Part shown: positions 32,822 to 43,855 of the stretch, piece after piece | How the letters are laid out: each line of letters starts with the position of its first letter | Position numbering within the stretch: position 1 is the stretch's first letter | Source: Elymus sibiricus | Lineage: Eukaryota > Streptophyta > Magnoliopsida > Poales > Poaceae | Assembly (NCBI GenBank): GCA_039707655.1 | Contig: CM077676.1 | Span: 241,074,866 to 241,138,865 of the forward strand | Reading direction: 5' to 3' | DNA: 64,000 nucleotides | Notes under the pieces: generated by a model | The model's input: the letters and a program-made list of their open reading frames with translations, nothing else | The model's database searches: none | What the model was told of the DNA's origin: nothing | Made by a program: the position numbers and the translations under genes

Positions 32822-35800
32822 TGTGACGCCCCCGACTTAATCGTGCACTAATCATACATGCAAACGTGCACGATCAAGCACAGGGACTCACGGGAAGATA
32901 TCACAACACAACTCTAAACTCAAATGAAAGCATAAGTCAGCATATTACAAACCAGGGGTCGCGAGGACCCGAATACATAAGTCATACACACAAATGATAT
33001 CTGAGTACAGACATAGTTAGATAAGGGTGCCTTAAGAAGGCTAGCACAAACAACGATACATATCGAAAGGCAAAGGCCTCCTGCCTAGGGCCTCCTAACT
33101 ACTCCTGGTCGGCTGGCTCGATCCAGTAGTAAGTGCCGTCGGGACCCTCCTGGTAGTAAGCTCCTGCGGTGGCATCTGGCTCCTGGGCTCCGTCGTCTGA
33201 TGTATCATCAAATGGGTATGGGAAAAGAAGAGCAGAGCAACCGTGAGTACTCATCCAAAGTACTCGCAAGACTGACATCAGAACTATACTAATTATGCAC
33301 TGGTATCGAAGGAATGGGGCTATATCTTTGGACTGAACTGCAGAATGCTAGAATAGAGGGGGAGAAGCCTAGCCTATCGAAGACTAGCATCTTCAAGCAA
33401 TCTTGCAGCATCAGAAGAGAGTAGAATATAGTAGCATATAATAGTGGTTGTATAGTAGCAACTCCCCGAGATCCTTTCTCGACTATCCCGCGAGAAAGTA
33501 ATCCCGAGAGCAGTAGTAACAGTTTAATATGTATCATCATCAGTTTGTAGTTGTCATAGATCTGCATACAACTCTGAGCGTCCTGTTACTGTGGACACGT
33601 CTATTCGAATAGATAACTTCCCTGCAGGGGTGCACTACTGTTACCCAACACGCTCGATTACCTCCGGCCGGACACACTGGCTGGGTAATACCCGGCCTCG
33701 GGTGATCGACACGACGCAGTCCTACCTAGGCTCAGCAGAGAGGTCAACACGCCGGTCTAAATCCTAAGTGTGAAGGGGTCTTGGGCCCATCACCCTTTGC
33801 ACTCCTGCACGTTGCGTGGCTGGACGGGGAGCAGGCGCGACACTGAATACACCAGTGATGTAACCAGCCCAACCACGACGATCAGCCCGCATCTCTGAGT
33901 TGTGACGTCTGAAGAGCTTTCGGCTGATACTAAGACGTAGAGGGCCCCATTAAACCATTATCCCACATGGTGGTAGTGCATATAGGGCACGACGACCCAC
34001 TCAGATCAAATACCCAGTTCCGTTAGGCATATTTAGTAACTCGCGGAAACGAACAGAGTTTCTGTCGTTCTGACTTGGTAAAACATGACGCGCGGGTGCT
34101 CTTGGAGCCGATCCGTCTTTAATGATATTCACTCGCGGGCACCCTTGGGGCCAGCCTGACTTTAACATTGGAAGCTGTCGGGACTCAGGTCCATCTCTGA
34201 CTGGATGGTACCACCAGCCCTTCAGCCCCGTAACAGTAAATGAATGTAGTAATGCAAGCATTTCCGTGATCCTCACCCAGAGTGATCACGGCCCGGTAAC
34301 TAGCAAGGCATACGGACAAGGCGAAGGGCCAAAGATGGAACAATAGCATAGCTAACTAGGCATCATGGGATAACAGGTAATGTATCGATAGCAGGCGACA
34401 AAATCAGGCTATGCATCGGAATAGGTTAAAGCAGGGCAGCGGCAATTTCTAGTGCAAGCAGGAGGGAGAAAGAATAGGAGATATCGGTATGCGTCAAGGG
34501 GGGATTGCTTGCCTGGAAGCTCTGCTGAGAGAGGCTGATCGTCTGTAGGCTGCTCGTCGGGGGTGTAGTCGAACTCTGCTGCAACGGCATCGGACTCGGC
34601 GTCTATCGGGAGAGAAGGAGGGGGAAGAAACAATAAATTCACAGCAAAATGCAACAACGATGCATGACATGCCTAAAATGATATGCAGATGTGTTTTATT
34701 GCCTAACTAAATGATTTAGTTAATTTAGGAATTTATTTGGATTTATTTTATTAAGGTAGAGCACTATTCATTTATCGAAATCAGTCAAAATGTTCCATGT
34801 TCAGCTAGCTAGGAGTGTTGGACAGACGTTTTGATTACATATTCGGAATCTTCATATTTTTCTGATCATTTTTCATATATAAATTATTTTCATCTGACTT
34901 ACGGTTTAAAAGATATGATTTTTCAAAGTTTTAAATATTTTCTGGAATTAATTTAATTAATAAATACGAATTATCCAGAACAGTGAAGGGGTGACGTCAT
35001 CATGGCGTGGGGATGACGTCAGCAGTCAACAGAGGCTGACCAGAGTCAAACCTGACCAGTGGGTCCCACTGGTCAGTGACTCATCTAACTAAATAGGGTT
35101 TAATTTAATCTAATTAACCTAATTAACTAGTGGGCCCGCAGTGTCAAAGACTGATTAGCTAGTTAATTTAATTAACAGTTTAATTAACGTTTTAATTATT
35201 TATAAAATCATTTTAATTTAGCGGGACCCACACATCAGTGACAGGGGGTGCCACGTCAGCGAGTTGACCGGGTCAACAGGTCAACAGGACCCAACTGTCA
35301 GCGACGCAGGGGGCCCCACACGTCAGGCCAGGTCAGCGTCGCCGGCGTCGGCGTCAGAATCACGCCGGTGACCAAATCCGCATCGGCGCGGCCTCGGACC
35401 TCTTCGGAAATCGCCGTCCGGCGAGCGTTTCGCGTGCGGTCAGCGGCATTCGAACGAGATGAGAGTGCCGCGTCGATCTACGGCCTTAACGCGAGCTAAA
35501 TCGGCCGGAGACGAGCGCTACGAGCTCGCCGGCGGTGAGGTGTTTCGAGCGAGCTCGGTGGAGTCGCCGCAGGGCATGGCAGGCCGTGGGGTTGGCCTCT
35601 ACGGGGTCCTAGAGACACGTGGAGCACGGTGATGAGCTCGTTGGAGCTTGCCATCGACGAGGATGACGGCGACGAGCGATGCGGTGGAGCCAAGCTTCGG
35701 GCGGCAGCGGCAGAGATGGCTGCGGTGGCGGAAATGCACGGGGGAGAGAGGGGAAAGGAGTGGATGCTCGCCGAGAAGGCACACGAGGGCCCGGCGTAAG

Positions 35801-36719
35801 CTTAGGAGCAGCAGTTCGACGGCATTCGCCGGCGAAGCTCCGGCGACCGAAAACGAAGAGGGGCTCGATCCCGTCGTTGTGTTGGCGTAGGGCTCGGTCC
35901 AATGGTCGGAGAGGAAGCAGAGGAGCAAGGCGGAGCGATTGAGCTCGGTCTCAGGCGGTGAGGACGACGGCAGCGACGGCGATGAGCTCGTCCATGGCGA
36001 CGGCGGCTCGGCTTGTCGCGGGGAGGAAGAGAGCGAGCGGGAGAGGGGGATCTGTGGGGGTTAGGGTTTCGGGGAGAGAGGGGGCGACCAGGGGGAGGCC
36101 TTAACCTCACGGGGGAGCCGGCGGATGGGCGACGCGCGGCGGCTGTCGCCGTGTCAGCGCGCGCGCGCGACAGCACGCGGGGAGGAGGACGACGGCCGGT
36201 TAACGGGCTGGGCCAGCTACTGTTCCACTAAGGCCCAGTCGCACAGTAAGTCGTTTCCCTTTTTCTTTTTCTATTTCTGTTTTCTGTTTTAATTCTGTTT
36301 TGTAAAATGTTTGTCCACTATTGGACTTTTATTAAATGTGTGACTTAGTTCAAATATTACAGTGCAATATTCTTTACCACCAAAAATTGGTTTGGGGAAA
36401 ATATGATTTCATTTGTAATTCTTATTAAATAAAATGATATTAAATGTTGCTGTTAGCTACTGTTTGAGGTTGATAGAGTTACTCAGGCAATTTTAGTGAT
36501 GTTGCTTTTCTGAACATAATTAGTAATGGATTATTTGCTATTTAATGAACATTTTATTTCAAATTTAGAACAACTTTCATATTTCACTTTAAATTTGTAT
36601 TTCAATCTGAATTGGAATTTGAAATGAGACATGATGCAATGATGATCAAGACTAGTTAATCATGGTGACTTGGCATTATCAAGAGGGGATCACTGTAGCT
36701 ATTACATGGGGACGTTACA
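32822..36719 (-). repeat. 5' LTR of element B (3,898 bp)
   Basis: On plus starts TGTGACGCCCCCGAC and ends GACGTTACA. The middle (about 35230-36240) is GC- and CpG-rich with many short open frames on both strands, none supported as genes; it is probably the promoter/leader zone. The remaining AT-rich parts show no genes. The unusually long LTR is typical of some Triticeae Gypsy families. Confidence 0.85.
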
Positions 36720-37174
36720 GCTCACAATCATAAAAGATGTCCAAGATAGTGTATTTATATGTGAATCATCTCTTCCTTTATTAATCTTTCACGAATTGCA
36801 TCAATGACCAATACTATGTTTGTTCTTCTCCAATAAATTTTATCAACTATAATTCTTCTACGTGAAGTCATTACTCCCCATGGGATTAGCATACGATCTT
36901 TTATTATTTTCATTGCTAAGATTGAAACAAAGAAGTAAAGTATCCAAACACAAACTACTCTTTATTATATAACTCTCACACACGATTACATAGATAGATA
37001 GATCACAAAACAAGCACTCAAAGCTAATTCATACTAATACTTTATTCTTCTAAATCACGAAATACTAAAGATCGAACAAAGATAGATAATGATGATAAAA
37101 GTGATGATGATACGATACCGGGGCACGTCCCCCAAGCTTGGAACAAGACAAGGGTGGCGCCCATACCCGTGTAA

Positions 37175-37717
37175 TCAAGTTTCCTTCTTTGGTGATGGTG
37201 GTGATGAAGAGGTAGGCTTATTCTCCACAATATTAAGCAAGATATCCTTCAAACTCTGAATTTCCTGAAGCAAGTGTTGGTTCATGGTGGCGTTCTTTTG
37301 CACTTCCACCATAATATGTTTGTTCTCCCGCCACCATGTGCTCTTTCCTACATCACTTTCACTTGGATGGGAAATATCCCAATTGGAAGGTCTGTGCATA
37401 TGAGGGGTGTTTTAAAACCCGTAATTGTGAATCAAATTATGAAAATTATTCCCATGTAACCATCTTAGGGGCCTTCTTGGGGCAGGCCCCTCTTGTACCT
37501 CATGATTCTGCTGATCCCTCATTGTCCTCATGGCCTGATCAGAGCTTGGAGTGGTGGAGATGCCAGTGAGGGTGTCTCACTCCGAAGCGGTTGGTTGTAC
37601 TTCCATAGAATCCCCAGAGCCTTCATCCATCGTAACTTCCCTGATAAGTTCCCTCTCCAGCTCTATCTACAGCAACCAAGCATCGTCCCCCATGTTGTTG
37701 GCGGTAGAGGAGGACAT
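37175..37717 (-). pseudogene. Third ORF of element A, copy 2, degenerate
   Basis: Same arrangement as copy 1 (start at 37717, end at 37175) with a few substitutions; early stops are also present here. The C-terminal portion is best preserved (DWDI-like start, NMVENKPTSSS-like end). Confidence 0.5.
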
Positions 37718-37806
37718 GATGCCAGGGGCTCGAAACCTGACAGAAAAATAGCCCGAAACAAGAACAGAAGAGAAACTGGCAATGCGGTGGTCAAAACATC
37801 TAGGAG

Positions 37807-37950
37807 TATATATAATGATTTTTTATCTTGCAAAAGAAGTATACGGGAAGAAAACAGAGTCGGGAAGGCACACGAGGGGCCCACAAGACATCATGGCGCA
37901 CCCATGGGTGAGGCGCGCGCTGTTGTCTTGTGGTCTCCTCATGGGCCCTC
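37807..37950 (-). promoter_or_regulatory. LTR-like hairpin and TATA cassette, copy 2
   Basis: Duplicate of the cassette at 25581-25724: hairpin at 37873-37950, ATATATA at 37807-37814, then the leader into the third ORF. Confidence 0.5.
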
Positions 37951-38042
37951 TCAGTTGTTTCTTATTTTCTAATTTTCATAATATTCCAAAATGGACAAAA
38001 AAATAATTTTATGGAATTTTTGGAGTCGGTTTACTTACCGTA

Positions 38043-41000
38043 TCACATACCTACTCTTTTTGAGGATTCTGGAGCGTTCCAGAAGGCCTCTTTTAGATGT
38101 TCCTCTGGCGTAATTGTTTGAATAATACTGGTTTCAACATTAATGGGCATACCTGCAATATAATGTTTAATTCTTTGCCCATTAACCACCTTTGGATTAG
38201 TGCCCTCGGCATTATTAATCTTGATAGCTCCGAACGATAAACTTCTCCGGCGATGTACGGTCCTTCCCATTTGGAGAGAAGTTTTCCTACAAAGAATCTA
38301 AAATGAGAATTGTATAATAGAACTTGATCACCAATTTTAAATTCTCATTTTTGAATTCTTTTATCATGCTATATTTTAACCTTTTCATTAAATAACTTGG
38401 CATTTTCATCAGCTTGTGTACTCCACTCATCTAGAGAGCTAATGTCAAACAACCTCTTTTCGCCGGCAAGTTTGAAATCATAGTTGAGTTCTTTAATTGC
38501 CCAATAAGCTTTATGTTCTAATTCAAGAGGTAAATGACATGCTTTTCCATAAACCATTTTATATGGGGACATACCTATAGGGTTTCTATAAGCAGTTCTA
38601 TATGCCCACAATGCATCATCAAGTTTCTTGGACCAATTATTCCTAGAACGGTTAACGGTCTTTTGCAAAATCAACTTTATGTCTCTATTACTCAATTCAA
38701 CTTGACCACTAGACTGAGGGTGATAAGGTGATGCAATTCTATGGTTGACATCATATTAGCTAAGATCTTACGAAATGCACCATGAATAAAATGTGAGCCA
38801 CCGTCAGTCATTAAATATCTAGGCACTCCAAACCTCGGAAAGATTACCTCTTTAAGCATTTTAATAAATGTGTGGTGATTAACACTGCTAGTTGGAATAG
38901 CTTCTACCCACTTAGTAACATAATCAACAACAACTAAAATATGAGTGTATCCATTAGATGAAGGAAAAGGTCCCATATAATCAAAGCCCCAAACGTCAAA
39001 TGGTTCAATAACAAGTGAATAATTCATAGGCATTTCTTGACATTTACCAATATTGCCAATTCTTTGACATTCATCACAAGAGAGGACAAACTTACGTGCA
39101 TCCTTGAAGAGAGTAGGTCAGTAAAAACCAAATTGTAATACCTTATGTGCAGTTCTGTCACCCAGGTGGTGCCCTCCATATGCCTTGGAATGACACTTCC
39201 GTAGGATTTGTTCCTGTCATGCTCAGGTACACAACGCCTAATAACACCATCTGCTCCTTCTTTATATAAATGTGGGTCATCCCAAAAGTAATGTCTTAAA
39301 TCAAAGAAGAACTTTTTATTTTGTTGATATGTGTAACTAGGTGGTATATATTTGGCAACAATGAAATTAGCATAGTCTGCATACCAAGGATTATTGTGTG
39401 AAGTAGAAGCATTTATAACAGCTAATTGTTCATCAGGGGAACTATCATCAATAGGCAGTGGGTCATCAAGAACATTTTCCATTCTAGACAAATTATCTCC
39501 TACGGGATTTTCAGCTCCCTTTCTATCAACAATATGCAAATCAAATTTTTGTAACAAAAGAACCCACCTAATCAATCTAGGTTTAGCATCTTTCTTTTTC
39601 ATAAGATATTAAGTAGTTGCATGATTAGTGTGAATAGTAACTTTAGAGTTAACAATATAAGGTCTGAATTTATCACATGCAACCACAACTGCTAAAAATT
39701 CGTTCTCAGTAGTAGCATAATTCCTTTGAGCACTATCCGAGGTCTTACTAGCATATTGAATAACATTTAGTTTCTTATCAACTCTTTGACCTAGAACAGC
39801 ACCAATAGCATAATCACTAGCATCACACATAATTTCAAAGGTTAGGTTCCAATCAGGTGGTTGAACAATAGGTGCAGAAATTAAGGCTTTCTTAAATTTT
39901 TCAAAGGCTTCTACACAATCATGATCAAAAACAATTGGAACCTACCCTTTGAAAGGTAGCAGGTGCATTACATAGACCAAAAGGCATACGTCTATAAGCA
40001 TAAGTTCCATCAGGACAGGTAAAAGTGGTTTTCTCTTGATCTTCTTGTGATATAGGTATTTGAGAAAAACAAGAGTATCCATCTAGAAAGCAAAAATGTG
40101 TGTGCTTAGACAACCTTTCTAACATTTGATCGATAAAAGGCAACTGGTAATGATCTTTTCTAGTAGCTTTGTTTAATTTTCTAAAATCCATCACCATCCT
40201 ATAACCGGTTACAATTCTTTGTGGGATAAGTTCATTTTTATCATTAGGAACAACAGTAATGCCTCCTTTCTTAGGACCACAATGAACAGGACTTACCCAT
40301 CTACTATCAGCTATAGGATAAATTATACCTGTCTCCAGAAGATTTAATATTTCAGTTCTTACCACATCCTTCATTTTGGGGTTCAGACGACGTTGATGAT
40401 CAACAACTAGCTTAGCGTAAAGCTCCATATTAATCTTGTGTTGACATAAAGTGGGAGTAATGCCCTTAAGATCATCAAGATTATATCCAATTGCAGCATG
40501 ATGCTTCCTTAAAGTTTTAAGTAATCTCTTTTCTTCATGCACTGAAATGATAGCATTAATAATAACAGGATATATCTTCCTTTCATCAAGATAAGCATAT
40601 TTCAATGTATCGGGGAGTTTCTTTAATTCAAACACAGGATCACTCTTAGGTGGGAGAGGATTTCCTAAAGTTTTGACAGGAAAATTATGTTTAAGGATAG
40701 GTTCTTGCCTAAAGAATATCTCGTCTATTTCATTTCTTTCATTCATATGCATATCATTTTCAAGGTCTAGCAGATATTGTTCTAATGGATCAGTAGGAGG
40801 CACAACAATAGAAGCAATACCAATAATTTCATATTTACAAGGAAATTCTTTATCATGAGGTTGTCTACGAAACTTGGAGAAATTAAATTCATGAGATACA
40901 TCACCAAATTTAACACTGACCTTCTCTTTAGCACAATCAATTTCAGCATTAACAGTATTCAAGAAAGGTCTACCGACTATAATAGGACAAAAGTCATCTT

Positions 41001-41406
41001 GCGGTGATCCAAGAACTAGAAAATCAGTAGGGTATTTGATATTACCGCACAAGACTTCAACATCTCTAACGATCCCAAGCGGTGAAATAGTATCTCTGTT
41101 TGCAAGCTTAATAGTGACATCAATATCTTCTATCTCAGTAGGTGCAATATCATGCATAACTTCTTGATATAAAGTAAATGGAATAACACTTACGCTAGCA
41201 CCCATATCACATAGACCATGATAGCAATGATCTCCAATCTTAACTGAAACAACAGGCATGCCAACTACAGGTTTGCTCTTATCTATTTTATCTTGTTTAG
41301 TAATAACTTGTTTAGCAATCCTAGTTGCTTCCTCACAGAAATAAATGACATGTCCATCAATATTATCAACCAAGAGATCTTTAACCATTGCAATATTAGG
41401 TTCCAC
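38043..41406 (-). pseudogene. Protease-pol of element A, copy 2
   Basis: Right to left: protease (CDMGASVSVIPF, IIVGRPFLNTVNAEID), a linker, N-terminal RT (GYRMVMDFRKLNKATRKDHYQ, MPFGLCNAPATFQR), then the same deletion as copy 1 at 39940-39950 that removes the YxDD region. RNase H starts at 39830, with an extra TAA near 39607 that copy 1 lacks. The integrase pieces are 39602-39024, 39033-38692 and 38695-38369, and the C-terminal end is at 38043. The opening frame (41406-39925, about 490 codons) is intact but cannot give an active RT. 41407-41611 links it to gag with stops. Confidence 0.85.
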
Positions 41407-41611
41407 TTTAATTTGTTCAGAGGGTTTAGGAGATTTAATTACTCTTATGAACTACAGTTGTAGCTTTAGCATGTTCCTTAATCCTAATAGGGAAAGGAGG
41501 TTTCTCAATATAAGCAGTAGGTACAACTGGATTAACATTATTAGTAATTGTTTCAGTTTTAGCTATAACAGGTTCATCACAAATTTCTTCAATAGGTGGA
41601 TGAAATTTAAA

Positions 41612-42427
41612 CTACTTCTCCTTAGGGAGATCAACATAAGCAGCAAATGATTCACAGAAAGTAGCCACTATCTCAGAGTCAAGTCCATATTTTGCGCTAA
41701 GCTTATGAAATACATTTGTTTCTATAAAAGACTTAACACAATCAAACTCAAGATTTATACCTGTCTCATTACCTTTGTCGATTTCCCAATCTTCAAAGTT
41801 GCGTTTAATTCTTTCAAGAACATCCCACTTGAATTCAATAGTTTTCTTCATGAAGGAACCAGTAGAAGTATCAAGCATTGAACGATCATTATGAGAAAGC
41901 CGAACATAGAAGTTTTGTATAACCATATCTCTTGCAAGCTCATGATTGGGACATGTGTGCATGATATATTTAAGCCTCCCCCAAGCTTGCGCGATACTTT
42001 ATCCTTCATGAGGCCAAAAACTATATATATAATTCCGATCACGATGAACCAAATGCATAGGATAAAATTTCTGATGAAATTCCAGGTTCAATCGGTTCCA
42101 ATCCCATGTTTCTGTGTCATCCAATAGCCTGTACCAAGATAATGCCTTTTCCCTCAAAGATAAGGGAAATACCTTCTTCTTAACTCCATCCTCAGATAAA
42201 CCTGTTAACTTAAACAATCCACAAATTTCATCTATATAGACTAAGTGCATATCAGGATGTATTGTTCCATCTCCTAGGTAGGGATTAGCAAGTAGTTCTT
42301 CCATAATACCCAAAGGAATTTCATAATAAATATTTTCAGTAGCTTCAGTAGGTTGAGGAGCGGCTCTTACCACTTCCGGTCGAGGTAAAGATACCCCGAA
42401 CAAGCCCCTCAAAGGATTACTTTCCAT
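41612..42427 (-). pseudogene. gag of element A, frameshifted
   Basis: ATG at 42425-42427 (MESNPLRGLFGVSLPRP). Gag-like helices follow: GLFKLTGLSEDGVKKKVFPL, LREKALSWYRLL, WDWNRLNLEFHQKFYP. A frameshift near 41990 moves the frame to 41962-41612 (NHELARDMVIQNFYVRLSHND, FMKKTIEFKWDVLERIKRN). The HPxLR-like sequence matches Athila-type gag of Triticeae elements. It forms the capsid in intact relatives; here it is broken. Confidence 0.8.
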
Positions 42428-42504
42428 ACTGACAAGCAACAGTAAATTTCAGCACGTAATAAAAATGTTTCCTTACCAAATTCCACTTACCAAAGGCGCT
42501 TCAC

Positions 42505-42522
42505 TCCCTAACAACGGTGCCA
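42505..42522 (-). promoter_or_regulatory. Primer-binding site of element A (diverged tRNA-Asp type)
   Basis: Minus strand TGGCACCGTTGTTAGGGA, a diverged form of the TGGCGCCGTTGCCGGGGA site of element D. The changes are mostly transitions, as expected from decay. Confidence 0.75.
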
Positions 42523-42533
42523 GAAAAGAGTCT

Positions 42534-43111
42534 TGATGACCCACAAGTATAGGGGATCAATGGTAGTCCTTTTGATAAGTAAGAGTGTCGAACCCAACGA
42601 GGAGCAGAAGGAAATGCCAAGCGGTTTTCAGCAAGGTATTCTCTGCAAGTGCTGTAAGTAGTAATAACAGATAGTTTTGGAGCAAGGTGATTCGTAACAA
42701 GTAACAAGTAAAAATAGTAACAAGAGTGCAGAAAGGTGGCCCAATCCTTTTTATAGAAAAGGACAAGCCGAAAGTACTTCTTATAGTGATCAAAGCGTTC
42801 TCGAGGTCACATGGGAATTCTCGTCTAGTCACATTCATCATGTTTAGTTGATTCCGGTTCACTACTTTGATAATTCGATATGTGGGTGGACCGGTGCTAG
42901 GGTGCTATTCTTACTTGAATAAGCAACCCTCTTATGATTACCCCCTCTTGCAAGCATCCGCAACTACAAAAGAAGAATTAAGATAAATCTAACCATAGCT
43001 TGAAACATATGGATCCAAATCAGCCCCTTACGGAATAACGCATAAACTATGGTTTAAGCTTCTATCACTCTCGCAACCCATCATCTACTTATTACTCCCC
43101 AATGCTTTCCC
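42534..43111 (-). repeat. 5' LTR of element A, part left of the C insertion
   Basis: Matches 21881-22458 with roughly 8% differences. It stops after GCTTTCCC at 43111, where the LTR of element C starts; the remaining 0.95 kb would lie beyond the window. Confidence 0.85.
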
Positions 43112-43814
43112 TGTCGGCCCAGTGGGAACTGGGGTACCATGGGCTGCCTGCCCGCAGCCCAGGAAGCAACGCCTGGCGAGGCCCAAGAGGCGGCCCAGCC
43201 ATGGGCGCCGCGAAGCAAGACACCTTGTGAGGCACCGGCCTCACGAGGACCCTCTCCACAAGGGGTGGACCCACGAAAGACATCGGCAGCAGCAGGAAGC
43301 CTCGCGAGGCCGCCTCGCATGGCGACCTCCCGAGGTGGCCTCCTGAGGCATCCTCCGGAAGCCACTCGAGCAAGGCGCCGCTTGGCGCCGGCCTCGCGGT
43401 CACATGCCCACCACGTGGGTGACGCATCCGCACAAGATGACGACAGCGACAGGGCCGTACCAGCAGGTGCGGTCAGGGGGGATTTCCCCTTTGGTGATAA
43501 AGGGGCAGCTCCAGCCGCCCTCCTCCAAAGCAAGTCCCAAAGCTTCCCTGTTTGGTGTAAGAAGACCAGGATGATAGGGCGAGCCAGGGCGGATGTCATC
43601 GCCGAGCCCACGAGCGCGTCATGGACGGTCCCTTTCGCAGACGAAGAATGCTTTTGTCAGGATAAGAATGTGCACCTGTCCCCCTTTGAATTGCTGTTGT
43701 GTGGCAACCCTTCCCGCCAATATTTTCGGGTAAGAGGACCAAGGCAGCTATAAAAGGGGGGCAGGGCTGCTACCTTAGGGAGGTCGGCCATTTTCCACCT
43801 TCTTCTACCTTGTA
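43112..43814 (+). repeat. 5' LTR of element C, 3' end missing
   Basis: TGTCGGCCCAGTGGG start. It matches the LTR of C' up to CTACCTTGTA (13815). The last roughly 234 bp of a full LTR and the primer-binding site are absent; 43815 passes straight into the gag leader. A TATA box is at 43749. Confidence 0.75.
43749..43756 (+). promoter_or_regulatory. TATA box in the LTR of element C
   Basis: TATAAAAG followed by GGGGGGCAGGGC, aligned with the TATA boxes at 13755 and 21273. Confidence 0.6.
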
Positions 43815-43855
43815 CGCATGTACACTCTCTGCGTAGGGCGGCCAAGGTGGCCCAG

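Larger units (their letters stand above)
28288..36719 (-). mobile_element. Gypsy element B, 3' half missing
   Basis: The minus-strand order is 5' LTR (36719-32822), Met-tRNA-type primer site, accessory ORF, gag-pol, then truncation at about 28288-28296 before the integrase core and 3' LTR. Its outer LTR end abuts element A copy 2 and its truncated end abuts copy 1. 31411-31661 and 32430-32805 are non-coding leader. Related in type to Tekay-lineage families; the exact family is not named. Confidence 0.85.
36720..40517. repeat. Duplicated segment of element A, copy 2
   Basis: Partner of 24494-28291. It starts directly at the outer edge of B's LTR with GCTCA, the likely target sequence of the B insertion, and continues past 40517 into the rest of element A (gag side), which copy 1 lacks. 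Confidence 0.9.
21881..43111 (-). mobile_element. Athila-like Gypsy element (A), internally duplicated and interrupted
   Basis: A minus-strand element with its 3' LTR at 21881-23402, polypurine tract at 23403, third ORF, pol and gag reading leftward, a tRNA-Asp-type primer site at 42505, and part of its 5' LTR at 42534-43111, where element C is inserted. The two LTRs differ by roughly 8% by eye over the shared 570 bp. Internally, about 3.8 kb is present twice (24494-28291 and 36720-40517) at roughly 98% identity, with truncated element B between. LTR type and gag place it with the Triticeae Athila lineage (Sabrina/WHAM-like). Confidence 0.8.

Noticed and set aside
35230..36240. Several overlapping Arg/Pro/Ser-rich open frames inside the LTR of element B
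   Set aside because: GC-rich LTR promoter/leader DNA keeps all frames open; no domain, no start context, overlapping on both strands.
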